Positions 36,874-44,643 of a stretch of 64,000 nucleotides of DNA are shown one piece after another; positions within the stretch are counted from its first letter, which is position 1; each line of letters begins with the position of its first letter. The stretch is from Bacteroidota bacterium (lineage in GTDB: Bacteria; Bacteroidota; Bacteroidia; 2-12-FULL-35-15): assembly GCA_947476185.1 (NCBI GenBank), contig CANJPX010000007.1:21590-85589 (forward strand). Direction: 5' to 3'. A model generated the notes under the pieces. That model saw only the letters and a program-made list of their open reading frames with translations. It had not been told where the DNA came from and ran no database searches. The translations under genes and the position numbers were made by a program.

Positions 36874-37013
36874 ACCACAGATTACACAGATTTTCACAGA
36901 TAAAATTTGAAAAACTATTTCAACACTATCTTTTACGCCTAACACTTATATTTATAAATATAAATATTAAACAGAAAAATAAAAAATCTGCGTAAATCTG
37001 TGTAATCTGTGGT
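36874..37013. repeat. CACAGATT-type inverted repeat
   Basis: ACCACAGATTACACAGATTT at 36874-36893 occurs again, inverted and identical over 20 bases, at 36994-37013. The 100 bases between are AT-rich and carry further partial copies (TTTTCACAGA, AAATCTGCG). It fills the space between the exonuclease and the repressor gene. A related inverted pair is at 59577-59823. Confidence 0.7.
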
Positions 37014-37017
37014 GAGC

Positions 37018-37776
37018 CTACTTGCCCATTTCAACTCTAAACGACTGCAAGAACCGTATCATGCTATCTAAATTCAGATCCTGTGGTTTGAACTCACCAA
37101 TATTCAAGCTGCAAACGAAACTCCATATCTCTATAATGTTTTCTGATTTTACAGTATACGGACTATAGGCTGTGTTGTCTGAATGAAATTGAAAAACATC
37201 ATTCGTTTTTTTGTCTTCACGATAAAGTCGTTTATAAACAACACCATCATCTTTGGTAAGAACAATGTATGTATGTCCGTCCTTTATTTCTTTAAGAGAC
37301 TCCACATATTTACCAACTACAAATGTTCCATCTTTTAACGGAGGCATTGAATCACCTTTAATTGCGAAAGCACGATGTTTACCAACAATTTTAAAGGGTA
37401 GATTCATAATAGGAAGATCTTCCATAAATTCAGGATCAGCGTAACCTGTTAAATATCCGGCCACAGCTTTTGCAGGAACCACTTCTACCATATCCTGATT
37501 TTGTCTGTCGACGATCACAGGAAACAGAATTCTATTTTTACCAACTTCCAATAATGATTCGGGGTCGGTTTTCGCCAAATCACCACGCACCAATGCATCA
37601 ATTGCAATGTGGAAATGATCGGCTATTTTAATTAAAAGATCGTAGGGAGGCTCGGCTCTTCCTTCTTCATATGAACCTAATCGGGAGCGGGAAATATCTA
37701 ATTCATCCGCTAACTGAGTTTGAGATAATTTTTTCAGTGCTCTCAAGACACTAATGTTTTTGGCTATTTTCGACAT
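37018..37776 (-). CDS. XRE/LexA-like repressor with S24 peptidase domain
   Basis: A 252-residue regulator. Residues 1-60 form an XRE helix-turn-helix (KLSQTQLADELDISRSRLGSYEEG). The C-terminal S24 domain keeps the catalytic Ser (FAIKGDSMPPL) and Lys (GVVYKRLYR), and an Ala-Gly dipeptide in PAKAVAGYL sits where LexA/CI proteins cleave themselves, so RecA-stimulated self-cleavage is possible. I chose the ATG at 37776; the longer reading would translate the operator palindrome upstream. Probably represses itself. Confidence 0.85.
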   Translation of the reverse strand: MSKIAKNISVLRALKKLSQTQLADELDISRSRLGSYEEGRAEPPYDLLIKIADHFHIAIDALVRGDLAKTDPESLLEVGKNRILFPVIVDRQNQDMVEVVPAKAVAGYLTGYADPEFMEDLPIMNLPFKIVGKHRAFAIKGDSMPPLKDGTFVVGKYVESLKEIKDGHTYIVLTKDDGVVYKRLYREDKKTNDVFQFHSDNTAYSPYTVKSENIIEIWSFVCSLNIGEFKPQDLNLDSMIRFLQSFRVEMGK

Positions 37777-37780
37777 TGCT

Positions 37781-37825
37781 AATATATTTAGCACAATGTT
37801 ACTAAATATATTGGTAACTTGCAAA
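37781..37825 (-). promoter_or_regulatory. promoter with overlapping 11-bp palindromic operator
   Basis: AATATATTTAG (37781-37791) and CTAAATATATT (37802-37812) are perfect inverted copies 10 bases apart. On the minus strand the spacer contains TAACATTGT (37793-37801), one base from the TAnnTTTG -7 element, and a TTTG (37822-37825) lies exactly 20 bases upstream of it. The palindrome thus brackets the -7 element of the repressor's own promoter, 5 bases upstream of its start codon. Confidence 0.6.
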
Positions 37826-37863
37826 CGAAAATAAAAAGATTATTTGTTTGTGATCTTCAATTT

Positions 37864-37958
37864 AAAACGTTTTCGAATCGGAGTGCTGCTTTCAATAAAA
37901 AATAAACACAGCCATGGTTATTTAAATAATGAAACCACTCCGGTCACGAAAACGTTTT
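37864..37958. repeat. imperfect inverted repeat containing AAAACGTTTT palindromes
   Basis: AAAACGTTTTCG (37864-37875) followed 3 bases later by CGGAGTG (37879-37885) is mirrored by CACTCCG (37936-37942 region) and, 4 bases on, CGAAAACGTTTT (37947-37958). The arms total 19 paired bases with one internal bulge and about 50 bases between. Each outer arm is itself palindromic. It may be an operator pair or a structured element. Confidence 0.55.
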
Positions 37959-38089
37959 TTTTACATTCTTCAACCAAAAAACAAACGATCCAACGCTAAA
38001 AAAAGAACAGGATCTCAAATAAAATTCCCCATTCCGTTATCCAAAAATCTTCTATATTTACAATAGAATTTATAGTACGATATAAATAT

Positions 38090-41000
38090 ATGAAGAAGTC
38101 AACACTATTATTACTTGCATTGTTTTCAATAGCAATGAATTCTTTTGCTCAATTTCCAGAAAGCAATTTTCAAAATAGCAGTAATCAATACTACTGGAAA
38201 AACAGAAAACCATACGAAGGCTATTGGCAACAAGATGTACATTATAAGATCTCCGCCTCGATTGATGATAAAACGGATATTATTGAGGGCTCTGAGGCAT
38301 TGACCTATTATAACAATTCTCCTGATGAGTTGTCCTTTGTCTATTTTCATTTATATAGTAATGCTCAGGTAAAAGGCTCTTACTTATCGGATCTTTACAA
38401 AAACAATGACATCAAAGTAAAATTCGGAAAATATCAAGAACAGGGATTAGGAACCGTTGTATCCAAGATCACAGCAAATGATGTTGATCTGAAGATGGAA
38501 TTGGATAATACTATATTGAAAGTGTATCTGCCAACGCCCTTGAAATCGGGTGAGAATATCGCATTAAAGATAAATTTCAAAACGTATTTTGATAACGGCA
38601 CTATCCGTAACCGGATGAAGATGTTTAATTCATTTGGATACAAACATTACGATGTGGTTCATTGGTATCCCCGTATTTCGGTTTATGACCGTAAAGCCGG
38701 ATGGGACACAGACCAGCATATGGATCACGAGTTCTACGGTGATTATGGAACATTTGATGTTGCCTTTACTTTTCCGAACAACTATATACTTGATGCAACA
38801 GGAATGTTACTGAATAGAAATGAGGTTTTACCTGCTGATCTGCGAGCGAAATTAGATATCAAAAATTTCAGCAAAAAACCATGGAATGAAAAACCTTCTG
38901 TGATCATTGAGCCAAACGGAACTACAAAAACATGGTTATTTCATGCTGAGAATGTCCATGACTTCGCACTTACCGCTGACCCTACTTATCGGATTGGAGA
39001 AACAGAATGGAATGGAATTAAATGTATTGCACTTGTGCAGGAACCACATGCTATTGGATGGCTGAATGCCGCCGATTATACCGCAAAGATCATTAGAGTT
39101 AATTCTGAAGATTTCGGAAAATATGGCTACGCAAAAATGATCGTTGCCGATGCGCAAGATGGAATGGAATATCCGATGCTTACATTATGCGGAGGATTTG
39201 ATCCAGACTACAGAGACCTGTTTGCGCATGAGATCAGTCACAACTGGTTTTTTGGAATGGTAGGTTCAAATGAAACGTATTGCCCTGCACTGGATGAAGG
39301 GTTCACTCAATTTGTGACAGCCTGGACCTATGAACGAATCGATGGAAAAGAAAAGATCTCCTATGTTCCGAAATCAAACTATGTAAAACGTTTTACGGAG
39401 CCTGATTATGTCCGCAACAGTGAAGTGTACAATGGCTACATGAATTCTGCAACAAAAGATGTAGAAACATTTATGTCCATGCATTCAGATATGTACAATG
39501 GGGCTATTCGCCATGGTGGCGGATATTCACAGGTATATATGAAAACTGCAACCATGTTATATAATTTGCAGTATACTCTTGGCGATTCATTATTTAAGGC
39601 GGCAATAAGTAATTATTTTAATCAATGGAAATTTGCCCATCCCTACTTGGAAGATTTTAGAAATTCTGTTATACAATACACCCATGTTGATCTGAACTGG
39701 TTTTTTGACGAATGGATGGGAACATCTAAAACGATCGACTATTCGGTAAAATCAGTAAAAAAAGGGAAAGCAAGTGGTGATTATAATATCACTTTCGAAC
39801 GCAAGGGAATGCAAATGCCAATCGATTTTGCAGTGGTCGGAAAAAACGACAGTGTATATTATTATCACATTCCAAATACTTGGTTCATTAAACAAACAAA
39901 ATCAAAAGTTCTTCCACGATGGATCGGATGGGATAATGTGCAAAAAACATATACTACCACTTTAAATGTTCCCGGTGGAATAGCAAATGTGATAATTGAT
40001 CCGAGCACACGACTGGCAGATGCGAATATGCTTAACAACAATCAAAAGTTTCCGGTAAAATACAGATTTGATTCAAAAATTTATAATCCATCCGATTGGA
40101 CCAGCTACGAATTATTTGCCCGTCCGGATGTTTGGTATAACGGCTATGACGGGTTAAAAGTTGGATTGAACATGAATGGAAATTATATGGCCTACAAGCA
40201 CATTTTCGATGCAAGTGTTTGGTTCAATACAGGATTAGGACATAATTATCTTGATTCAACAACCGAAAAAAATGCAAAAGACCTTTACGACAATGTGAGT
40301 TGGAAAATTAGTTACCGTACAGCTACAGATAAATTTATGAAAGGATCGTCCTTTTATTTTGCAGCGAAAGCTTTGGATGGATTGAATGGATATACTGTGG
40401 GCTTCGACAGGAAAGATACCAAAGGAAAAAACAAATTATATATGTTCTTTAAATCGATGTATAGAAAAGGATTAAATGATCTTCCATATTTATTATTACC
40501 GAAAGAATGGACACCAAATCAACTTAACAATACAATAAATTTCGGATTAAATCACACTTACAATTACGCTGCCGGAGCAGGCTCTATTGATCTTGGCATG
40601 CGTTCTTCAGCGATCATGAGCGATTATGATTTTCAAACTATAAATTTAAACGTGATCAACCGTACCCGATTATGGCGCTTACTTTTAAGTACAAGAGTAT
40701 ACGGACAATTTGGAACAGGAAAAAATTGGGCAAGTGAATCTTCCTTGTTCTTAGCAGGAGCAAACCCTGAAGAAATGATGGAGAATAAGTATACCCGTTC
40801 ACAAGGATTTTTTGATCCGGCCTGGGCAGAATATGGTGCTTCCACAAATATTTTCCACTCAGGTGGAGGATTAAACCTGAGAGGATATTCCGGATATTTT
40901 GATCCGCAAGTACAAAGTGATGGAACAATTGTATACACATATAAAGGAAACACAGGTGCTTCAATAAATGCTGAACTTGAATTTAGTGGTATTGTGAAAA

Positions 41001-41290
41001 TAAAAAAACAAAACTGGTTAACAAAAACATTTAAATTAAGCACCTATTTATTTGGTGATGCAGGGGTCATCAATTATAATAAACCAACCGATGCGATCTT
41101 AAAAATGTCGGATATTAGAGCTGACGCAGGTTTAGGGGCGACCTTAACGATCAAAAAGTTTGGACCATTACAAACGGTTGATCCCTTAACTATTCGATTT
41201 GATATGCCATTATTTTTAAATCAAATTCCGGCTACGGACAAAAATTATATTCAATACCGCTTTGTAATTGGCATAAGCAGAGCTTTTTAA
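38090..41290 (+). CDS. M1 family metallopeptidase, large secreted form
   Basis: A 1066-residue protein with a signal peptide (STLLLLALFSIAMNSFAQ). The gluzincin site HEISHNWFFGMVG followed after 18 residues by Glu (CPALDEGFTQF) is complete, and DGMEYPM corresponds to the substrate-binding GxMEN motif. The peptidase covers about residues 45-560. The C-terminal 400 residues are rich in alternating aromatic strands and end in Phe (FVIGISRAF), like an outer-membrane beta-barrel, so the enzyme may be anchored in the outer membrane (inference). Confidence 0.85.
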   Translation: MKKSTLLLLALFSIAMNSFAQFPESNFQNSSNQYYWKNRKPYEGYWQQDVHYKISASIDDKTDIIEGSEALTYYNNSPDELSFVYFHLYSNAQVKGSYLSDLYKNNDIKVKFGKYQEQGLGTVVSKITANDVDLKMELDNTILKVYLPTPLKSGENIALKINFKTYFDNGTIRNRMKMFNSFGYKHYDVVHWYPRISVYDRKAGWDTDQHMDHEFYGDYGTFDVAFTFPNNYILDATGMLLNRNEVLPADLRAKLDIKNFSKKPWNEKPSVIIEPNGTTKTWLFHAENVHDFALTADPTYRIGETEWNGIKCIALVQEPHAIGWLNAADYTAKIIRVNSEDFGKYGYAKMIVADAQDGMEYPMLTLCGGFDPDYRDLFAHEISHNWFFGMVGSNETYCPALDEGFTQFVTAWTYERIDGKEKISYVPKSNYVKRFTEPDYVRNSEVYNGYMNSATKDVETFMSMHSDMYNGAIRHGGGYSQVYMKTATMLYNLQYTLGDSLFKAAISNYFNQWKFAHPYLEDFRNSVIQYTHVDLNWFFDEWMGTSKTIDYSVKSVKKGKASGDYNITFERKGMQMPIDFAVVGKNDSVYYYHIPNTWFIKQTKSKVLPRWIGWDNVQKTYTTTLNVPGGIANVIIDPSTRLADANMLNNNQKFPVKYRFDSKIYNPSDWTSYELFARPDVWYNGYDGLKVGLNMNGNYMAYKHIFDASVWFNTGLGHNYLDSTTEKNAKDLYDNVSWKISYRTATDKFMKGSSFYFAAKALDGLNGYTVGFDRKDTKGKNKLYMFFKSMYRKGLNDLPYLLLPKEWTPNQLNNTINFGLNHTYNYAAGAGSIDLGMRSSAIMSDYDFQTINLNVINRTRLWRLLLSTRVYGQFGTGKNWASESSLFLAGANPEEMMENKYTRSQGFFDPAWAEYGASTNIFHSGGGLNLRGYSGYFDPQVQSDGTIVYTYKGNTGASINAELEFSGIVKIKKQNWLTKTFKLSTYLFGDAGVINYNKPTDAILKMSDIRADAGLGATLTIKKFGPLQTVDPLTIRFDMPLFLNQIPATDKNYIQYRFVIGISRAF

Positions 41291-41328
41291 TAATTATTTT
41301 AAAAACTATTAACTATTAATAAACAACT

Positions 41329-42084
41329 ATGAAAAAAATAATCATCCTCCTTTTTGCTGTCATCACCGGGCTTTCTGCAATTTCACAAACCAGTGAAGAA
41401 CAATATGCAAAAGCGTATAAATTGAAATTGGAATTTAATTACAAAGAAGCCTTCCCTATCTTTCAAATGCTTCTAAAATCAGATTCCAGCAATGTGAACT
41501 ATGTTCAATATGCAAGTTATTGTTATTCCAAGTATGGATATTTTTATGCAGCGGAAGCTGATAAAATCAAATTCTATAAGACAGCAGAATATCTTGCAAA
41601 AAAGGCTATCAAATTAAAAGAAACAAACGCAGACGCACATTTTGCATATGCAATGGCAATAGGGAGAATCAATGAAAATGCAAGTTCAAAACAAAAAATT
41701 GCCAATGCTAAATTGATGAAAGCAGAAGTGGACAGGGCAATCGTTTTGAATCCGAAATTAGCAGGAGCCTACCATATACTTGGCCGCTGGCATAGAACTA
41801 TTGCCGGATTTAATGCCATAGAAAAGGCAATGATAAATTCTTTTTTCGGTGGTGTTCCTCCAGGTGGTTCTTATGATGATGCCATAAAGGCATTTTTAAT
41901 GGCAATTGCTCTTGAGCCAAAATACATGAATCATAAATACGAATTAGCTCAAACCTATTATGAAATGGGGAAGAATGTGGAAGCAAAAATCTGGGCACAA
42001 AAAGCACTGGAAACAACTCCTGCATGTGAAGATGATATAAAGGCAAAAAAAGATTGTGAAGCTCTCCTAAAAAAATTAAATTAA
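41329..42084 (+). CDS. RMD-like tetratricopeptide repeat protein
   Basis: A 251-residue secreted protein with a signal peptide (IIILLFAVITGLSAISQ) and TPR helices. The segment AYHILGRWHRTIAG, then SFFGGVPPGGSYDDAIKAF, then YELAQTYYEMGKNVEAKIWAQKAL follows the pattern of the regulator of microtubule dynamics (RMDN/FAM82) family, which has bacterial members of unknown function. It lies 38 bases after the M1 peptidase gene and before a strong terminator, so the two probably form an operon. Confidence 0.8.
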   Translation: MKKIIILLFAVITGLSAISQTSEEQYAKAYKLKLEFNYKEAFPIFQMLLKSDSSNVNYVQYASYCYSKYGYFYAAEADKIKFYKTAEYLAKKAIKLKETNADAHFAYAMAIGRINENASSKQKIANAKLMKAEVDRAIVLNPKLAGAYHILGRWHRTIAGFNAIEKAMINSFFGGVPPGGSYDDAIKAFLMAIALEPKYMNHKYELAQTYYEMGKNVEAKIWAQKALETTPACEDDIKAKKDCEALLKKLN

Positions 42085-42116
42085 AAAAAAGCCCCGAATA
42101 CTCGGGGCTTTTTTTT
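42085..42116. terminator. bidirectional rho-independent terminator
   Basis: GCCCCGA (42091-42097) pairs with TCGGGGC (42102-42108) around a 4-base loop, flanked by eight A on one side and eight T on the other. It directly follows the TPR gene stop and faces the minus-strand glycosyltransferase gene, so it can serve both. Confidence 0.92.
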
Positions 42117-42153
42117 GCTATTTTCTTGTACTTATTTTACGACAACCAATTTC

Positions 42154-42900
42154 TCAGGTCATTGTTCTCTTAAATAATTTATGAAAGGGATATCTTAAAA
42201 AAATATAAATGTGATTTAAAAATGTTGAAAGGAAACCGTAATGTTTAGTCATTACGACAAATCGCTCTTTTAAAGCGGACCTCCTTTTTTTATCTGATGT
42301 TCCGCCTTCTAAAAACTTTGAAATATAAATTTTTGTATTAACGATCATCTTTGCTTTTTTCAAAATTCTGATCACCCAATCTATATCAGCACTAATAGAA
42401 TAATTCAGATCATAAGGTTCACACAAAGTTCGTTTTGCTATGAACGACTGATGTGAAACGCACATTCCAAACTGCAGACTCTTCCAATTTAATTTTTCAG
42501 GTGGAGATAATCGTCTGTCGCCAAGCACAAGTCCAAGTTTATTGACTATTGCAGTATTACCGTAATAAACATCCGCCTCCTCCAAAGCAAAAACAGAGGC
42601 AATCGTTTTTTTAGAGAACAATTCATCACCGGCATTTAAAAAAAGCACATAATCTCCGGTGGCATTCTTTAATCCTTTATTCATTGCATCGTAAATGCCC
42701 TTATCCTTTTCTGAAATTAAAAAAGCTACTCGATCTTTATACTTGTTTATTATTCCGAGCGTATTATCTGTGGAAGAACCGTCAATAATAATATATTCAA
42801 TATTTGAATACGTCTGCGACAAAACGCTTCCTATCGTCGCTTCTATCAAAGAAGCACCATTATAAATAACCGTTATTATACTGATCTTAGGGGTAGACAT
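42154..42900 (-). CDS. family 2 glycosyltransferase (WcaA/WcaE-like)
   Basis: A 248-residue GT2 enzyme: ISIITVIYNGASLIEATIGSVLSQTY, IIIDGSSTDNTL, then VLFLNAGDELF in place of DXD, and a SADIDWVIRILKKA motif near residue 165. I chose the ATG at 42900; the longer reading at 42954 would translate the promoter area and lacks conservation. It is divergent from the pseudaminic-acid-associated operon and may add a sugar to the same glycan. Confidence 0.83.
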   Translation of the reverse strand: MSTPKISIITVIYNGASLIEATIGSVLSQTYSNIEYIIIDGSSTDNTLGIINKYKDRVAFLISEKDKGIYDAMNKGLKNATGDYVLFLNAGDELFSKKTIASVFALEEADVYYGNTAIVNKLGLVLGDRRLSPPEKLNWKSLQFGMCVSHQSFIAKRTLCEPYDLNYSISADIDWVIRILKKAKMIVNTKIYISKFLEGGTSDKKRRSALKERFVVMTKHYGFLSTFLNHIYIFLRYPFHKLFKRTMT

Positions 42901-42923
42901 TTGTTCTTTAAGTCGACTTATGA

Positions 42924-42932
42924 ACAAAAGTA
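42924..42932 (-). promoter_or_regulatory. putative -7 element for the minus-strand glycosyltransferase
   Basis: The minus strand reads TACTTTTGT, one base from TAnnTTTGC, 23 bases upstream of the ATG at 42900. No good -33 partner is visible. Confidence 0.35.
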
Positions 42933-42979
42933 AGCAATAATTAGTTGTATCCATCTACTAGTAAAAACCAATATTTTCT

Positions 42980-42988
42980 TACTTTTGC
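42980..42988 (+). promoter_or_regulatory. putative -7 element for the GNGPSL transferase gene
   Basis: TACTTTTGC matches TAnnTTTGC exactly and ends 6 bases before the ATG at 42995. If used, the transcript would be leaderless or nearly so. No TTTG is seen at the expected -33 position. Confidence 0.4.
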
Positions 42989-42994
42989 TTAAGG

Positions 42995-43870
42995 ATGAGC
43001 CTGGAAAACACTTATAATAGATCTTCAAATACCATCAGCAAATTGATTGATACTTCCCTTTCAATCATTAAAATTTTCATTCGTTCAAAATTCAATCTGA
43101 AATTACCAGAAACAGAAAATAACAGTTGCATTGTGTTAGGAAATGGTCCTTCACTTAAAGATTCCTTAATAAAACACAATGATTTTTTTAAACAAAATCA
43201 ATTGGTTTGCGTAAACAGCTTTGCCACTACATCTGAATTTTCAGAATTAAAACCTCAATATTATGTGATCCTCGATGATAGTTTCTGGAAAAGTGATGGA
43301 GAAATTGTTGTTGAAACAATAGAAGCGTTAAGATCAAAAACAAACTGGACACTGAATTTATTTATTCCACAAATTGCATCTCGCTCCGATCGATATACAA
43401 ACCTTTGCAAACAAAATAGCAACATAAAATTACAATACTATAACTATACCGTTTTTAATGGCTCCGAAACTATCGCCAATTGGTTTTACAAAAAGAATCT
43501 GGCTATGCCGCAATCGCAGAATGTTTTGGTCGCATCTATATTTTTATCAATAAACTTAGGATTCAAGGAAATATATTTAGTTGGTGCTGATCACTCATGG
43601 CATCAAAATTTGCATGTCGATGAGAACAATGTAGTATGTGTTAAGGATGTTCACTTTTTTGAAAATGAAGAAAACGTAAAATACAGACCGTTTAACAAGG
43701 GAATTTATATTAATGAAACATTTAAAATGCATGAAATTCTGACAGCATGGAGCAAAGCATTTTATGGGTATATTGCACTTAATAAATATGCTGTACATCA
43801 AAATTGCAAGATCTACAATTGCAGCGAACTGTCATTCATTGATGCTTTTGAGCGAAAAAAAATAAATTAA
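42995..43870 (+). CDS. candidate sialyl/pseudaminyl-transferase-like protein (GNGPSL motif, GT42/DUF115-like)
   Basis: A 291-residue protein. After an N-terminal helix, SCIVLGNGPSLKDSL near residue 45 matches the CMP-binding loop of GT42 sialyltransferases and of DUF115 (Maf-type) proteins. NVLVASIFLSINLGFKEIYLVGADHSWH near residue 175 corresponds to the second conserved block of those families. The gene lies directly before the acetyltransferase and pse genes, so transfer of pseudaminic acid from CMP to a glycan is a reasonable inference. The family call rests on motifs only. Confidence 0.6.
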   Translation: MSLENTYNRSSNTISKLIDTSLSIIKIFIRSKFNLKLPETENNSCIVLGNGPSLKDSLIKHNDFFKQNQLVCVNSFATTSEFSELKPQYYVILDDSFWKSDGEIVVETIEALRSKTNWTLNLFIPQIASRSDRYTNLCKQNSNIKLQYYNYTVFNGSETIANWFYKKNLAMPQSQNVLVASIFLSINLGFKEIYLVGADHSWHQNLHVDENNVVCVKDVHFFENEENVKYRPFNKGIYINETFKMHEILTAWSKAFYGYIALNKYAVHQNCKIYNCSELSFIDAFERKKIN

Positions 43871-43871
43871 G

Positions 43872-44552
43872 ATGTTATCACTATTTCAAAATCCTTTTAC
43901 GTATTGGTTGAGATGGATCTTCACAAAATTCAAGCTTCAACTGAAACATTCATCAAAACATTTAACAATTGAATACATGGCAGTAATTAAAAACTGTCAG
44001 TTTGGAAAATACAATACGATACAAAAATTTTCCCGCCTCAGAGATTCTTCTCTTGGCGACTATAGCTATGTTTCCAGAGATTCTCAAGTATATAATACAG
44101 AAGTTGGAAAATTTACGTGTATCGGACCCAATGTATTTACAGGATTAGGAGCTCATCCTTCTTCTACCTTTGTTTCCAGCCATCCACTCTTCTATTCTAC
44201 TATCGGACAAGCGTCAGGATTAGTTATTGTGGACAAGAATCTGTTTGAGGAATTTCCACGGACTTTTATTGGAAATGATGTATGGATCGGTAACAATGTT
44301 ACGGTCAAATACGGTGTAAAAATAGGAGACGGTGCAATCATTGCATCAGGAGCGGTTGTGTCGAAAGACGTTGAACCATACAGCATTGTTGGCGGAGTTC
44401 CCGCCAAAATAATAAAATACCGTTTTGAAAAAGAGCAAATCGCATTTTTACTGAATTTCAAGTGGTGGGACAAGGATCTGGAATGGCTAAAAGCGAATAA
44501 ACACAAGTTTGAAAATATTGTGGATTTTACTTCCTTAAACACAACAAAATAA
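43872..44552 (+). CDS. CatB-type hexapeptide-repeat O-acetyltransferase
   Basis: A 226-residue left-handed beta-helix enzyme. Repeats run from about residue 40 to 180 with GNDVWIGNNVTVKYGVKIGDGAIIASGAVV and the closing GGVPAKIIKYRF. It starts 1 base after the preceding gene's stop and precedes pseB by 91 bases, so O-acetylation of the nonulosonate or an adjacent sugar is likely (inference). It is the same family as the enzyme at 795-1403. Confidence 0.85.
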   Translation: MLSLFQNPFTYWLRWIFTKFKLQLKHSSKHLTIEYMAVIKNCQFGKYNTIQKFSRLRDSSLGDYSYVSRDSQVYNTEVGKFTCIGPNVFTGLGAHPSSTFVSSHPLFYSTIGQASGLVIVDKNLFEEFPRTFIGNDVWIGNNVTVKYGVKIGDGAIIASGAVVSKDVEPYSIVGGVPAKIIKYRFEKEQIAFLLNFKWWDKDLEWLKANKHKFENIVDFTSLNTTK

Positions 44553-44587
44553 AGGGGTTAAACCCTTCACCTCCTTTTTCTGAAATC

Positions 44588-44620
44588 TTTGGTATTTCGG
44601 TAAACTCTGCTTAATTTTGG
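44588..44620 (+). promoter_or_regulatory. Bacteroidetes-type promoter of the pse operon
   Basis: TTTG at 44588-44591 is followed after exactly 20 bases by TAATTTTGG at 44612-44620, matching the TTTG-N19/20-TAnnTTTG consensus. It lies 23 bases upstream of the pseB start. Confidence 0.6.
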
Positions 44621-44643
44621 CTTTTATAACTAAACCATAAACA

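Larger units (their letters stand above)
37777..38089. other. divergent intergenic region between repressor and M1 peptidase
   Basis: This 313-base region has no gene. It holds the repressor promoter and operator (37781-37825), a large imperfect inverted repeat (37864-37958) and, towards the peptidase gene, a possible plus-strand -7 element TATATTTAC at 38053-38061. Confidence 0.6.

Noticed and set aside
44552..44570. A weak hairpin (AAGGG/CCCTT) after the acetyltransferase as terminator
   Set aside because: A 5-bp stem with only a distant T-run is too weak to call; the pse promoter downstream is better supported.
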